Positions 36,201 to 48,500 of a stretch of 64,000 nt of DNA are shown piece by piece (position 1 is the stretch's first letter; each line of letters opens with the position of its first letter). The stretch covers positions 1,922,001 through 1,986,000 of the forward strand of contig NC_048536.1 in the NCBI RefSeq assembly GCF_902806685.2, given 5' to 3'. Source of the DNA: Maniola hyperantus. Lineage: Eukaryota; Arthropoda; Insecta; Lepidoptera; Nymphalidae. Under the pieces are notes generated by a model. It worked only from the letters and a program-made list of their open reading frames with translations. It ran no database searches and was not told where the DNA came from. The translations under genes were made by a program, and so were the position numbers.

Positions 36201-39200
36201 ATACGCAAACAACAGCGTTTTGTGTTGTAGCAGTCCCTGTATCGTTAGACTGCTTTCGGAAAAGCTACTGGATAAACGCGTTTTGTAAAATTAATCGTTT
36301 TTATTATTAGTTAGTGAATATATTTTTTTTCAGGTGGATTTCAAAGCAGTACGCTTTGAAATTACCTATTTATTTTTGAAATTAAAAAATATATATATTA
36401 TTAGTGAATATTCGTTCTTTCTCAGGTAGGTTAAAAGCATTATTTTCTAAATTAAAAATATCCTTTAAAATCAATTTTAGTGCACATTTATGTTTTCTCA
36501 GGTTGGTTGAAAAACATACCTACCTACTCATTTTGAAATTATAAAATTAGAAATCAGGCATTTAATTATTATGTACTAAATATCTACCTCAGTGAAATCA
36601 GGTAGCTTTATAAGCCTGATTCTTTTTAAAATTCAAACTAATTTATTTATGGTAATTAGGACGATAAATAAATATAAATATGCTCGCGACTTCGTCCGCG
36701 TGGACTACACAAATTTCAAACCCCTATTTTACCCCTTGGAAGTTGAATTTTCGAAAAATCTTTCGTAGCGGATGCCTACATAATAGCTATCTTTATCCCA
36801 AATTTCAGCCCGATCCGTCCAGTAGTTTGAGCTGTGCGTTGATAGATCAGTCAGTCAGTCAGGTAACCTTTTCCTTTTATATATTTAGATTTATTTGCCC
36901 TTAAAATTAATTATTCATCATTAACTCAACCCATCACCGGACCTTCTGCTCAGTACACAGGTGACGTCTAAAAATAAGAAGGGTTTAAGCCATAGTCCAC
37001 CACGCTGGCCAAATGCGGATTAGCAAACTTCACACACCTTTGAGAACATTATGGCGAACTATTCTATCAGGTTCTCTAACGATGTTTTTCTTCAGCGCTA
37101 AAACCAATTTAATAGGGTCTTGGATTGTACTAATAAAATGAAGTGATTTTTTGTATAGCGGTAATTTATGGGGCTAGAATACATATTCAAGAGAACGATT
37201 AAAAAAACTCATGAATTTTATTTAACAAGCTTATGCCCGCGACTTCGTCCGCGTGGGCTACACAAATTTTAAAACCCTATTTTACACCCTTAGGTTTGAA
37301 TTTTAACTATGAGATTTTAACATGAGCCTAATAAAATATGTCATACTGCTAATTGCAAAAATATTAACTACAAAACTTCTTTATAGACACTTCAAAACTG
37401 ACAGACTTTCATACAAACTTCAAACCCCTATTTTACCCCTTTAGGGGTTGAATATTGAAAAATCCTTTCTTAGCGGACGCCTACGTTATAATAGCTATCT
37501 GCATGCCAAATTTCAGCGTGATCCGTCCAGTAGTTTGAGCTGTGCGTTGATAGATCAGTCAGTCAGTCAGTCAGTCACCCTTTCCTTTTATATATATAGA
37601 TTTTACCATGAACGTAACGCTGTACGGAAGGTGAATGATGACGTCACAATGCATAAACGAAAAAAAATCCAATTTTTAACATAAATATAAGAGTAATTTC
37701 TGCGGGAAAATATTTGAAAAATAATTTGATTGAATTCTAATTTACTTATACCGATGCGTCATGAGCAACGCGCTGACTACTTTACGCGGCAGAAAGTAAT
37801 GTACATCGACCTTCAGAAGGAAATAGCAGATTTGTAGAGCCTTGTCTCTGACGTTGAGACCGTCAAAACGCCATATAGGTATGAGTCACAGAGACACCGC
37901 TCTACAAAGCCGAAATGTCATTCTAATCTAAAGGCCGATGTACAGTACTTTCTGCCGTTTATGTACGCGCCACGGTAATCGTGCCATGGCAGTGCATGTG
38001 AAAAGGGCCTAACCCTCGCCTCGTGTAATCGGCCGAATCTCTCATAAATAGGTCTGGAATGTGCCACTCCTCTGCCAATCATATATCTTTCTCCATGGTA
38101 AACAGCTAAATATAAACTACGGTTCTAAATACTCAGGGCTTAAATAGACAGGGCTTCAATGCCAACGCATAGTTACGATTGCATTCAAAACTGGATTCCT
38201 CGTATACTTGGATGCAGAACACGTGACGACCTCCCTGGCGCAGTGGTGAGCGCTGTGGTCTTATTAGTGGGAGGTCCTGGGTTCGATTCCTGGCAGGGGT
38301 TTGGAATTTTATAATTTTTAAATTTCTGGTCTGGTCTGGTGGGAGGCTTCGGCCGTGGCTAGTTACCACCCTACCGGCAAAGCCGTACCGCCAAGCGATT
38401 TAGCGTTCCGGTACGATGCCGTGTAGAAACCAAAGGGGTATGGGTTTAATAAAAACTGCCATACCCCTTCCAGGTTAGCCCGCTATCATCTTAGACTGCA
38501 TCATCACTTACCATCAGGTGAGATTGCAGTCAAGGGCTAACTTGTATCTGAATAAAAAAAAATAAAAAAAAAGTATTTATTTTGGAAACCAAGGGATTCA
38601 TAAGGACTATTTTTGGAAAAGATATTATTACATGTTTTTGTTTTCATTGCATTGTCATCCTGTTTCAATTTATAGTAAAAACTAGATTATGTTTGCGACT
38701 GCGCGTGGACTACACAAATTTCGAACCCCTATTTTACCCCCCTTAGGAGTTGAATTTTCTAAAATCCTTTCTTAGCGGATGTCTACATCATAATAGCTAT
38801 CTGCATTCCGAATTTCAGCCTGATCCATCCAGAAGTTTGAGCTGTGCGTTGATAGATCAGTCAGTCAGTCGCTCATCGGGAAGTTAGTTTAAAATAGATT
38901 GCAAGATTTGTACCGAACAGACAAACAAACAGACAGACAGACAAGAAACCGAGGTAATAAAAACGTGTTAAAATGACGGACATATGGACTTTCATACGAA
39001 TTTTCAGCCACTATATTTAACTCCCTTAGGGATAAATTTTCACAAAATGTGATTCCCTACGTTATAAAAAGAACCTACTGGAAAAATTTGTGGTCTAATA
39101 TGCAAGTTAAGTATAATATGCAAGTATATGTACCTATAGTATATAGACGTTGGGGTCGTAAGGTCCGGTGCGAGGTCGCCATTTGACGCAGTGTTAGAAG

Positions 39201-39540
39201 ACCCCCCACTAGGTGGACGGACGACATCAGACGAGTCGCAGGGAGCCGCTGGATTCAGGCGGTGCCGGTGCAAGACCGTGGCGTGTGGAAGTCCCTACAA
39301 GAGACCTATGTCCAGCAGTGGACGTCTATCGGTTGATGATATGTACCTACATACATCCATACATACATACAGCATACAGCATAATGCTGAGCTGGGACCC
39401 TTTTTTCGGGTTGTGCCACACAATATGACAGTTTGTTCCGGCGATTCTTTTGCTTGTTCTCAGGTGGAAGAAGCGCCGGAATAACCAGCTCTTAGCTTTA
39501 AGTTGTAATGTGTGGCACAATTGCATAAATAAACGTCTTT

Positions 39541-39583
<43 letters not shown>

Positions 39584-42500
39584 ATAGGATGTTAAGATTG
39601 TAAATAGGAATGACATGTGCCGCTCCGCTGCCAATCATATTTCTCCATGACAGTAAACAGCTAAATATAACTACGGTTCTAAACTCATCAGAAAGATAGG
39701 GCTCCACTGCCAAAACAATTATTGTTTACTAGGAGATGCCCGCGACTTCGTCCGCATGGATTTAGGTTTTCTTAAAATCCCGTGGGAACTCCCCGGGTTA
39801 CTGGGTTTACCGGGATAAAAGTTGCCTGTGTCAATTTCCGGGATGCAAGCTACCTCTGTACCAAATCCATACTAATATTATAAATGCGAAAGTGTGTCTG
39901 TCTGTCCGTCTCTCTGTCTGTCTGTCTGTTAGCTTTTCACGACTCATCCGTTAAACCGATTTTGACGAAATTTGGTACAGAGATAGCTTGCATACCGGGG
40001 AAGGACATAGGCTACTTTTTATCCCGGAAAATCAGAGTTCCCACGGGAATTTTAATAATCGAAGCTCACGCGGACGAAGTCGCGGGCATCATCTAGTTTC
40101 ATATAAATCAGTTAAACGGATGGGCCTTTGAGAACCCGTGGGAACTCTTTGATTTTCCGGGATAAAAAGTAGCCTATGTCCTTCGCCGGGATGCAAGCTA
40201 TTTCTGTACCAAATTTCGTCAAAATCGGTAAAAACTGTTGGGCCGTGAAAAGCTAGCAGACAGACAGATACACTTTCGTATTTATAATATTAGTATGGAT
40301 TGCGATGGCGACCGCATTGCGTTCAAAACTGGATTCTTGGCTGCAAAACGTTGTTTATTTTATTGGGGCCAAAGTGGTTCCTTTGAGGATTGTTTTCGTG
40401 ACAGATTTGATCACATGTCATATTAATGACGTCTTTGCTTTTACGATATGGCATACCATATGAGGCGGGGGACGCCCCGCACACCCACACGTCATCCGCG
40501 TAAGGGTGCCCGTCCACTAAAGCGGAGCGGAGATGTGTATAGTTGATCAATCAGAGTTTTATCAGATGACGGAATAAAAATATCACGTCATTTACCTACA
40601 ATCTGATTGGTCTGCTCAACACATCTCCGCTCCGCTCCGCTTCAGTGGACAGGCACGCTTATCCGGAGCTCCGTTCCAGCCGCTAGCGACTGTCCCGCAC
40701 TTACCGCACGATTGCTCTGTGTAGGCGGCTACGTCGAACCTCTGTATCACTTACTATATCTAAATATATAAAAGGAAAAGATAACTGACTGACTGATCTG
40801 ACTGCAAAGTGATTGAAGGACAAATCAACAAACTAACAAACAAACACACTTTCGCATTTATAATAAGGGTACTGATGGTATGGAACCCCTCGTGCGCGAG
40901 TCTGACTCGCAATTGGCTAGTTGCGTTTGCGAGCTCTTGCCCGCGACTGCTTGGGCCGACCAATGATCATGATGATTATTCAAGTACGTTTTTTTTCCTT
41001 TTGTCATTATGTCAAGAGGCGGCTTCGCTGACGTATCAGAGACTTTTTTAGTTTTTAATTTTTTTTAATCTTGTGCGAATTGTTCGCTAGATAATCACAA
41101 CATAGACAGACAGCATAGCAATATAATATTAGTAGTATTCTGTTCAGTTAATAGTATTCTGTTTTATAGGGAATCCGAGTGGTTATTCGGCACTGCGGCG
41201 GGTAGGCGGCAGTTGCAGGATTCGGCTCGCTTCGGCAGACTGGTGGTGGCGGTGCTGCGACGAGGACACCTGTTCCAGAGCCTCGACGCCGTCAAGGAGG
41301 AACTGGCACACTCGGCCAAGATGCTGGTGCCCAACGGATTCAGTGGCCAGGTGGGTATTACTACAGGGTACTAAAACCAGAATAATAAAAAAATAAATAA
41401 ATAAGCCTACCTCTAATTTTTTTTTTTTTTTTATTATTCTTTTTTTTTTTTTTTGTATATATATATACTTTTTTTCAAATTATTAGTACCTTTTTTTTGT
41501 TTTTTTTTTTTTTTGTTTTCAGAGGTCATCCCAAACGCGGGCAAAGGCCTATATATATATAATAATAATAATAAAAACCTTTTATTCGGCCAAATTTACA
41601 AATAGGTAGAAACAGGTAGGGTGCCGTAGTCCCTGGGGAACCAAGGAGCCGACCAGTGTCCATGCTCCCTGGTTCCCCAAGACCCAGGCACCCACTTCTT
41701 AAAACTAGCTTAGAGTCTATCTTGGCCGAACGGGGCGCTGCCTCAGGTTATTGCTACAGTCGGTCGACTGCAGCGCTGATTTTCAGGCATGGCCCCCAGT
41801 GATATCACGGGCCGATCGTATCGCAAGATATCACGGGAATACGTACTCGGCAGGAAATATTGTACATCGACCTTTAGAAAGAGATAGCGGTTTGTCGTTG
41901 AGACTGACAAAACGTCACATAGGTATGAGTGAAAGAGACAACGCTCTACGAAGCCGAAATCTCTTTCTGAAATTCGATGTAGGTTCCTGCCGGCTAGTGT
42001 ACATAATTATGTATGTTTAGATGTCATCCCAGACTAGGGTACAAATCTCGTTCTGTTTTTCGAGTTTTTTTTTTAAAATAAAAGTATTAGTTAGCCATGC
42101 TAATCAGGACTAATATTCCCCTTTCCCCTCCAACTAAGCGTTAAGCTTGTGCTAGGAGTAGGTACGACAATAGTGCAACGGGTGGGGTTTGAACCGCCGA
42201 CCTTTCGGAGTTCAGTCCGCTTCGCAACCTTTGAGCCTTTGAGCTTTTGAGGCTTAAGTTGTATGCGGAAGGAACATGGGAACCCAACACATTATTATCC
42301 CAAGAGAACTCCTACCAATATACGAATTATGGCAAGGCATTACGACCCTCAGCAATGACGAGTACAGGAAAGAGCAGAGACAGATTAAAAAATCTACGTT
42401 ACTGATTCATTGGCTGTTGTCTTTCTCTGAACTAAATTTAGAGTCTGCATCTTTTTTTTTTTACATTGCTAAAAAAGGACGGAACATTAATTTTACATTT

Positions 42501-45500
42501 AAAGACTCTAAATTTTAGTGAACGCTACTAATTTAAAAAATAGGCTCGCGACTGGCAGCTAAAGTCACGCGGTTTGACAGCTCTAATTAAATTTAAAATT
42601 GTCAAACTGTGTCTGCCCTTTTCATATTACATTAGTAAGAAGAGGATGCGAATACTCTAAAACTTAGGTGTGCTCAGAATCAGCATTGTGGTTTTAAATC
42701 CTGGGTTTCCTGTGGTTTTTAGATACCGTTCCTATCATTAGGAAGCGACGTGGGTCGCCGCGTCAAAGTACACGAAGGGTCCAGCAAAGTATCAGGGGAC
42801 TATGTGGTGGAAGATGTGGACGTAGAGGGCACCACGTATCGCCGCCTGGTGTTTTTGGACAATCAGTTCCTGGTGCAGTCTGAAGCTAAACTTAAAACAG
42901 GTATTGAATTTTTTTTAATAAAATTTCTTCAGTGCGTATTTAAAATGGCCGCTTAAAATAACAACTGTTTTGAGGCCGCCATTTATTTATCGAGGCATTT
43001 TAAAATTCCAAGTAAGTATGTAGTAGGTACTTCCTTATTGATATTTTGATTAAAAAAACCTTTTGGCCGACATATGAATGGACTGACGCAGACGCACCAC
43101 GGGAAGAGTCCGTGGTATAAGTTCCGCAAATTGCTATTGTGCTGGAACCATGTCTCATTAACATCGAAATGACGTCATTTTGACGTCAGCCGAAATAAAA
43201 ATATACCATCACCTCGAAACTTCAGTCTAGTGCAGACGTCACTAAAATGGCGGCCACGCGCATTAGCAATTTGCGGGAATTTCCGCTGAACCACGTACCG
43301 TGATAATCCGCTGAGTCACGTGCCGTGATAATCCGCTGAGTCACGTACCGTGATGATCCGCTGAGTCACGTCCCGTGATAATCCGCTGAATCACATACCG
43401 TGATAATCCGCTGAATCACATACCGTGATAATCCGCTGGGTCACGTACCGTGATAATCCGCTGAATCACGTGCCGTGATAATCCGCTGAGTCACGTACCG
43501 TGATAATCCGCTGAGTCACGTCCCGTGATAATCCGCTGAATCACATACCGTGATAATCCGCTGAATCACATACCGTGATAATCCGCTGAATCACATACCG
43601 TGATAATCCGCTGAATCACATACCGTGATAATCGGCTGAATCACATACCGTGATAATCCGCTGGGTCACGTACCGTGATAATCCGCTGAATCACGTGCCG
43701 TGATAATCCGCTGAGTCACGTACCGTGATAATCCGCTGAGTCACGTACCGTGATAATCCGCTGAGTCACGTCCCGTGATAATCCGCTGAGTCACGTACCG
43801 TGATAATCCGCTGAGTCACGTACCGTGATAATCCGCTGAGTCACGTGCCGTGATAATCCGCTGAGTCACGTACCGTGATGATCCGCTGAGTCACGTCCCG
43901 TGATAATCCGCTGAATCACATACCGTGATAATCCGCTGAATCACATACCGTGATAATCCGCTGGGTCACGTACCGTGATAATCCGCTGAATCACGTGCCG
44001 TGATAATCCGCTGAGTCACGTACCGTGATAATCCGCTGAGTCACGTCCCGTGATAATCCGCTGAATCACATACCGTGATAATCCGCTGAATCACATACCG
44101 TGATAATCCGCTGAATCACATACCGTGATAATCCGCTGAATCACATACCGTGATAATCGGCTGAATCACATACCGTGATAATCCGCTGGGTCACGTACCG
44201 TGATAATCCGCTGAATCACGTGCCGTGATAATCCGCTGAGTCACGTACCGTGATAATCCGCTGAGTCACGTACCGTGATAATCCGCTGAGTCACGTCCCG
44301 TGATAATCCGCTGAGTCACGTACCGTGATAATCCGCTGAGTCACGTACCGTGATAATCCGCTGAGTCACGTCCCGTGATAATCCGCTGAGTCACGTACCG
44401 TGATAATCCGCTAAGTCACGTATCGTGATAATCCGCTGAGTCACGTACCGTGATAATCCGCTAAGTCACGTATCGTGATAATCCGCTGAGTCACGTACCG
44501 TGAGAAGCCAATATAAGAAGACACTTAGCACTAACCTATTTTTCTTTCAGTGAAAAGAAAAAACAAGTCCAAGTCAGTGGTGGACTTCGGTCACATATCG
44601 ACCTACCACTCCTTCATGTGTGTGGGAGTGCAACTGAGCAGCAGCAAACACGTCGCCGTGCTGGGGCTGGGCGGCGGCAGCCTGTGCATGTTCCTCAAGA
44701 AGTGCTGCCACGATCTCAAGGTGAGATAGTCACACACAGACAGACAGATTTCGGTCACATATCGGCCTATCACTCCACCGACTCGCACTTGACCGATTTT
44801 TTTTAACACAGAAAGGCTTGCGCTTGACGATGCCTTAAGGAAAACAATGATGAGGTTTAAGTTGGAGCGCGCTTGCCTCGACGATGCCTATTCGCTCTTA
44901 AGAGCGTACCTCCTAAGAGAGTATTACCTTTTTTTCCTCTCGTGAAGAAAATCCATCATGGATACCATCGGCCACGGGGTGCACGGTGGTTATGTCGACC
45001 TCCTACCGACTAGAAACCTCACAACGGACGACGGAGCACAAGGGACCAACAACGCCTCGTTACTTCGCCAGCGGATGTCCACCACAGCAGCCCCACCACT
45101 GGGGCACTACGTGTCCCCAAACACCGTTAGAGGCATGCCGGAACCACAGCACGCCAACCAACCCGAGGACCACACTGAGCGACGGACCGTCCCGTGTCCA
45201 TCATCCACAGGTCCTCCCGAGGGCTAGGGCTCCTGGGGAGGGAAATTCCCTCTTCACGTTCCCCATACTCAACGTCTCAATGGGGCAGCCAGTGATTGAA
45301 TGGGTGATGAAACACTCATCACCAACCATCCACCTCTGCTCCTGGGGCTATGTCCCATGAATGCGTATACTGCGCCCTCTGCTCAGGACACTCAGAGGGA
45401 CGCGCGGACAACACCCCCTCCCTGCCAGGTCAATTAGCCATGAAGAGAAATTGTTAACCATTTTACCTAGGTACCCTGGTCCAAGCGCTGCTCTTTCCCC

Positions 45501-48500
45501 CGGACGTACTGAAAGGGTCTCGTAACACTCAGGCACAGGGAGGTTACCTGGCTGGTAGCCCTGCCTTGAAGGTACCAGTTAACCCAAGAAACACGGATGC
45601 CTGAAGGGCCTTCCAAACTGTAGCTCGTATTTTTCATGTGTTTTTGAACTTTAAGGTGACGGCCGTCGAGCTGGACCCTGCGATGTTGGAGGTGGCTCGG
45701 AACCATTTTGAATGTGAAGTGGACGAGCGACTCGAGGTGCAGATCAAAGATGGCGTCGACTTCTTGCGGGACGAGGCCAATGCTGGTAATATAATTATTA
45801 TTATATTATGCGTGTTGCCAGTGATGACATATGGATCCGAGACATGTGCCCTGTTTATCAAACGTTACAAGTCTTGTATTACAAGCGTTTCTCTTGTAAA
45901 TTTGTGCATTTTTACAAGAATGCGTTTATCAAAACTACACTTGTAAACTACAAGCTACAAGTAATATCACTTGTAATACAAGTGTTTTTCACACTTGTAT
46001 TTGTGGTTTTGTTCATCAAAAATGCCTTTGTAGCTTGTAGCTTGTAACTTGTAGCGAAAAAGTTGTAGAGCCTCCGTTGACTCTTAATTTATTTTACAAG
46101 TTGTATGCAAGTATGATATTGTATAAAAGAATAATTAAATTATCTAGTACCTAGTAGTAAATAGGTAAAATAACTAAATATAATTCAAAATAATTCAAAG
46201 GTGTAATTTTATTAAACTTATCAATGCTGCTCTTTTTAAATTTGACCAAAACGTGTCTCATGTACATACGAGTATGCTGGCATAATCTTTTTCGGTAGAT
46301 ACAAGTCCAAGCGACTGACATAGCAATAGTATCTCTTTCCACTCTGCAATTTTTTGGTCTTTAGATAATTTATCAGTAAATGCGCCAAATAAAATATCTT
46401 TTTTGTCACGAATTAATTGAAGAATAATTGTAACTTTCGAATCAGATTTCGCCATCTTTGCAGTGTAATTCGAATAGCGAAAATTTTTAAAGTCTATTTA
46501 TTTTTCCAAATTTTAAGTCTAACCTTAATTCACGAAAAATAATGTAATATTTTTAATTTAAACTTTTTGTGTAGGTACTTCCTGTTGATGTACCGAAATA
46601 GAATAAATAAAAGTAGGTAGGTAAATAAAATAAGAAGCAACAGGTTTTACAAATAGGTTATTTAACACAAAATTAAATTATTTGAAAAAAATAAATTATT
46701 TTTAACAATAACTTGACTAGTTATGGTACCGTAATTTCTATTTTATCGACATTTATTACGGTTGAAAAATTATTTTGCAATTTAGCAAAAATAAAGTGTT
46801 CTAAATTAAAAAAACAAGTTCTACAAGTCTTGTAAAATCCTACAAGTCTTGTGAAATTATTTGATAAACATAATTTACAAGAGTTTGTAAAAAAGTTCTT
46901 GTAACTTGTAACTTGTGAGCTTGTAGACTTGTAATGTTTGATAAACAGGGCACTGGTCGCTAACTATGGGCCTCATAAGAAAGCTCAGAGTCACTCAGTG
47001 GGCGATGGAGAGAGCTATGCTTGTAGATGATAATGATATGCCATTTTATTATGAAGGTATATTTATTTTAGCAAATAGCGGTGATAGCCTAGACGTTAAG
47101 ACGTCGGCCTCCTAACCTGGGGGTCATGGGTTCAATTCCGGGCGTCCTGTGGCTGACATACCTATCCAAGATTACTTTTAGTATTATATTCCTTTGTTTT
47201 TATAATTTTTATAGTGTTTCACCTACACTTGAAGGAAATTTCTAAATAATTTTAAATACACATCAAAAATTGCGAACCGGCAGGAATCGAACCCGCGTCT
47301 CCTGGGATCGCGCCCGACGCTCTAACCACTAAGCTACAGCCCGCTTACTGCCAGTGACGAAATTTGTGATGTGTACATGCTCACTCAGTACTGAAGCGAC
47401 TGTTTCTGCCATTTATTTATTTATTTTTATTTATTTATTTTATTTATTTTATATCTAATTAGAACGGCAGTGCCACTTACACTAACTAGATGATTAATAA
47501 TAAATTTAAATACAAATAAAGGTACAAGAAAAAAGACATAAAATACAAAACGATAAAAGATCAAAGAATTTTGAATATGTACGCTGAGAACATTGAATGA
47601 CATATTCATGCAATGCTCTCAGCGTACTTCAGTAACTCCCGAACCAGTATTATAGACCCATCATTAAATGGGTCCCATTGAGCATTATTGTCCAAAAGCG
47701 CGTTGAATGATGCTAATGAACGGGGTATAGGTGACATAGATCTAGCAATAGTGCGATGATGTGGGACCACGAAAAGTTTATTTTTTCGTGGACGAAGATT
47801 ACTGTTGGATTCAGGGACACGTATGCGACACAGTTGGTTATGAAGTTCTGGAGCATTAACATCTCCTCGCAAAATTTGACACATAATTTTGAGTTGGTCG
47901 CAAATGCGTCTGACCTCCAGGGAGTTGAAACCTAAGCAACCTAACAGAAATTTGGTTGGGTATAGGAAAGGATAATATCCATAGCAACGTTTATACAGGT
48001 ATCTTAGGAAGGCCTTTTGTACTTTTTCTAATATAAGCCCGTACTTTGCCTCGTACGGATGCCAGACACAGGTGCTTGTTTCGAGCTTGCTTCGGACTAA
48101 GGCGTAATATAGTAATCGTATTACCAAAGGACTATGGAACTCCCGAGAGTTGCGTAGTACAAATCCTAATCTTCGAAATGAGTCAGCTGCTACGGTGTTA
48201 ATATGGTCATGGAAGGTCAATTTTTTATCAAAAATTACACCTAGGTCTTTCATGTTCTGTACTCTGGGAATAGGGATTCCATCCATTTTATATTCATGTA
48301 TCAAAGGATACCGAACTTTACCAAAGGTCATAACTGAACATTTGTCACGATTGAACTCCATTTTGTTCGCTTTACTCCAGTGATATACAGCTGTAAGATC
48401 GCATTGCAACTTGAGACAATCTTCGATAGAAGTAATTTCGAATATAAGTTTTAGGTCATCTGCATATAGCAAGCATTTTGCATATTTTATAGATTCTGGA

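Noticed and set aside
42276..42518. 80-codon open frame in METTL13 intron 5
   Set aside because: No recognised domain, ends in a T-run and hairpin region (ACTCTAAATTT arms); phase and splice signals do not fit METTL13.
43283..44503. CRISPR-like regular array
   Set aside because: The 25-bp units are contiguous with no unique spacers, and the DNA is eukaryotic; it is a minisatellite.
44958..45360. Overlapping Pro/Thr-rich frames as a nested gene or METTL13 exon
   Set aside because: Exons 7 and 8 already join in phase 0 and rebuild a continuous methyltransferase motif; no splice sites frame the stretch.
47275..47345. tRNA gene (box A and box B at proper spacing, also at 51878-51948)
   Set aside because: Acceptor arm pairs only through several G-U pairs, anticodon arm is not canonical, and the sequence continues into a shared SINE body present in several copies.
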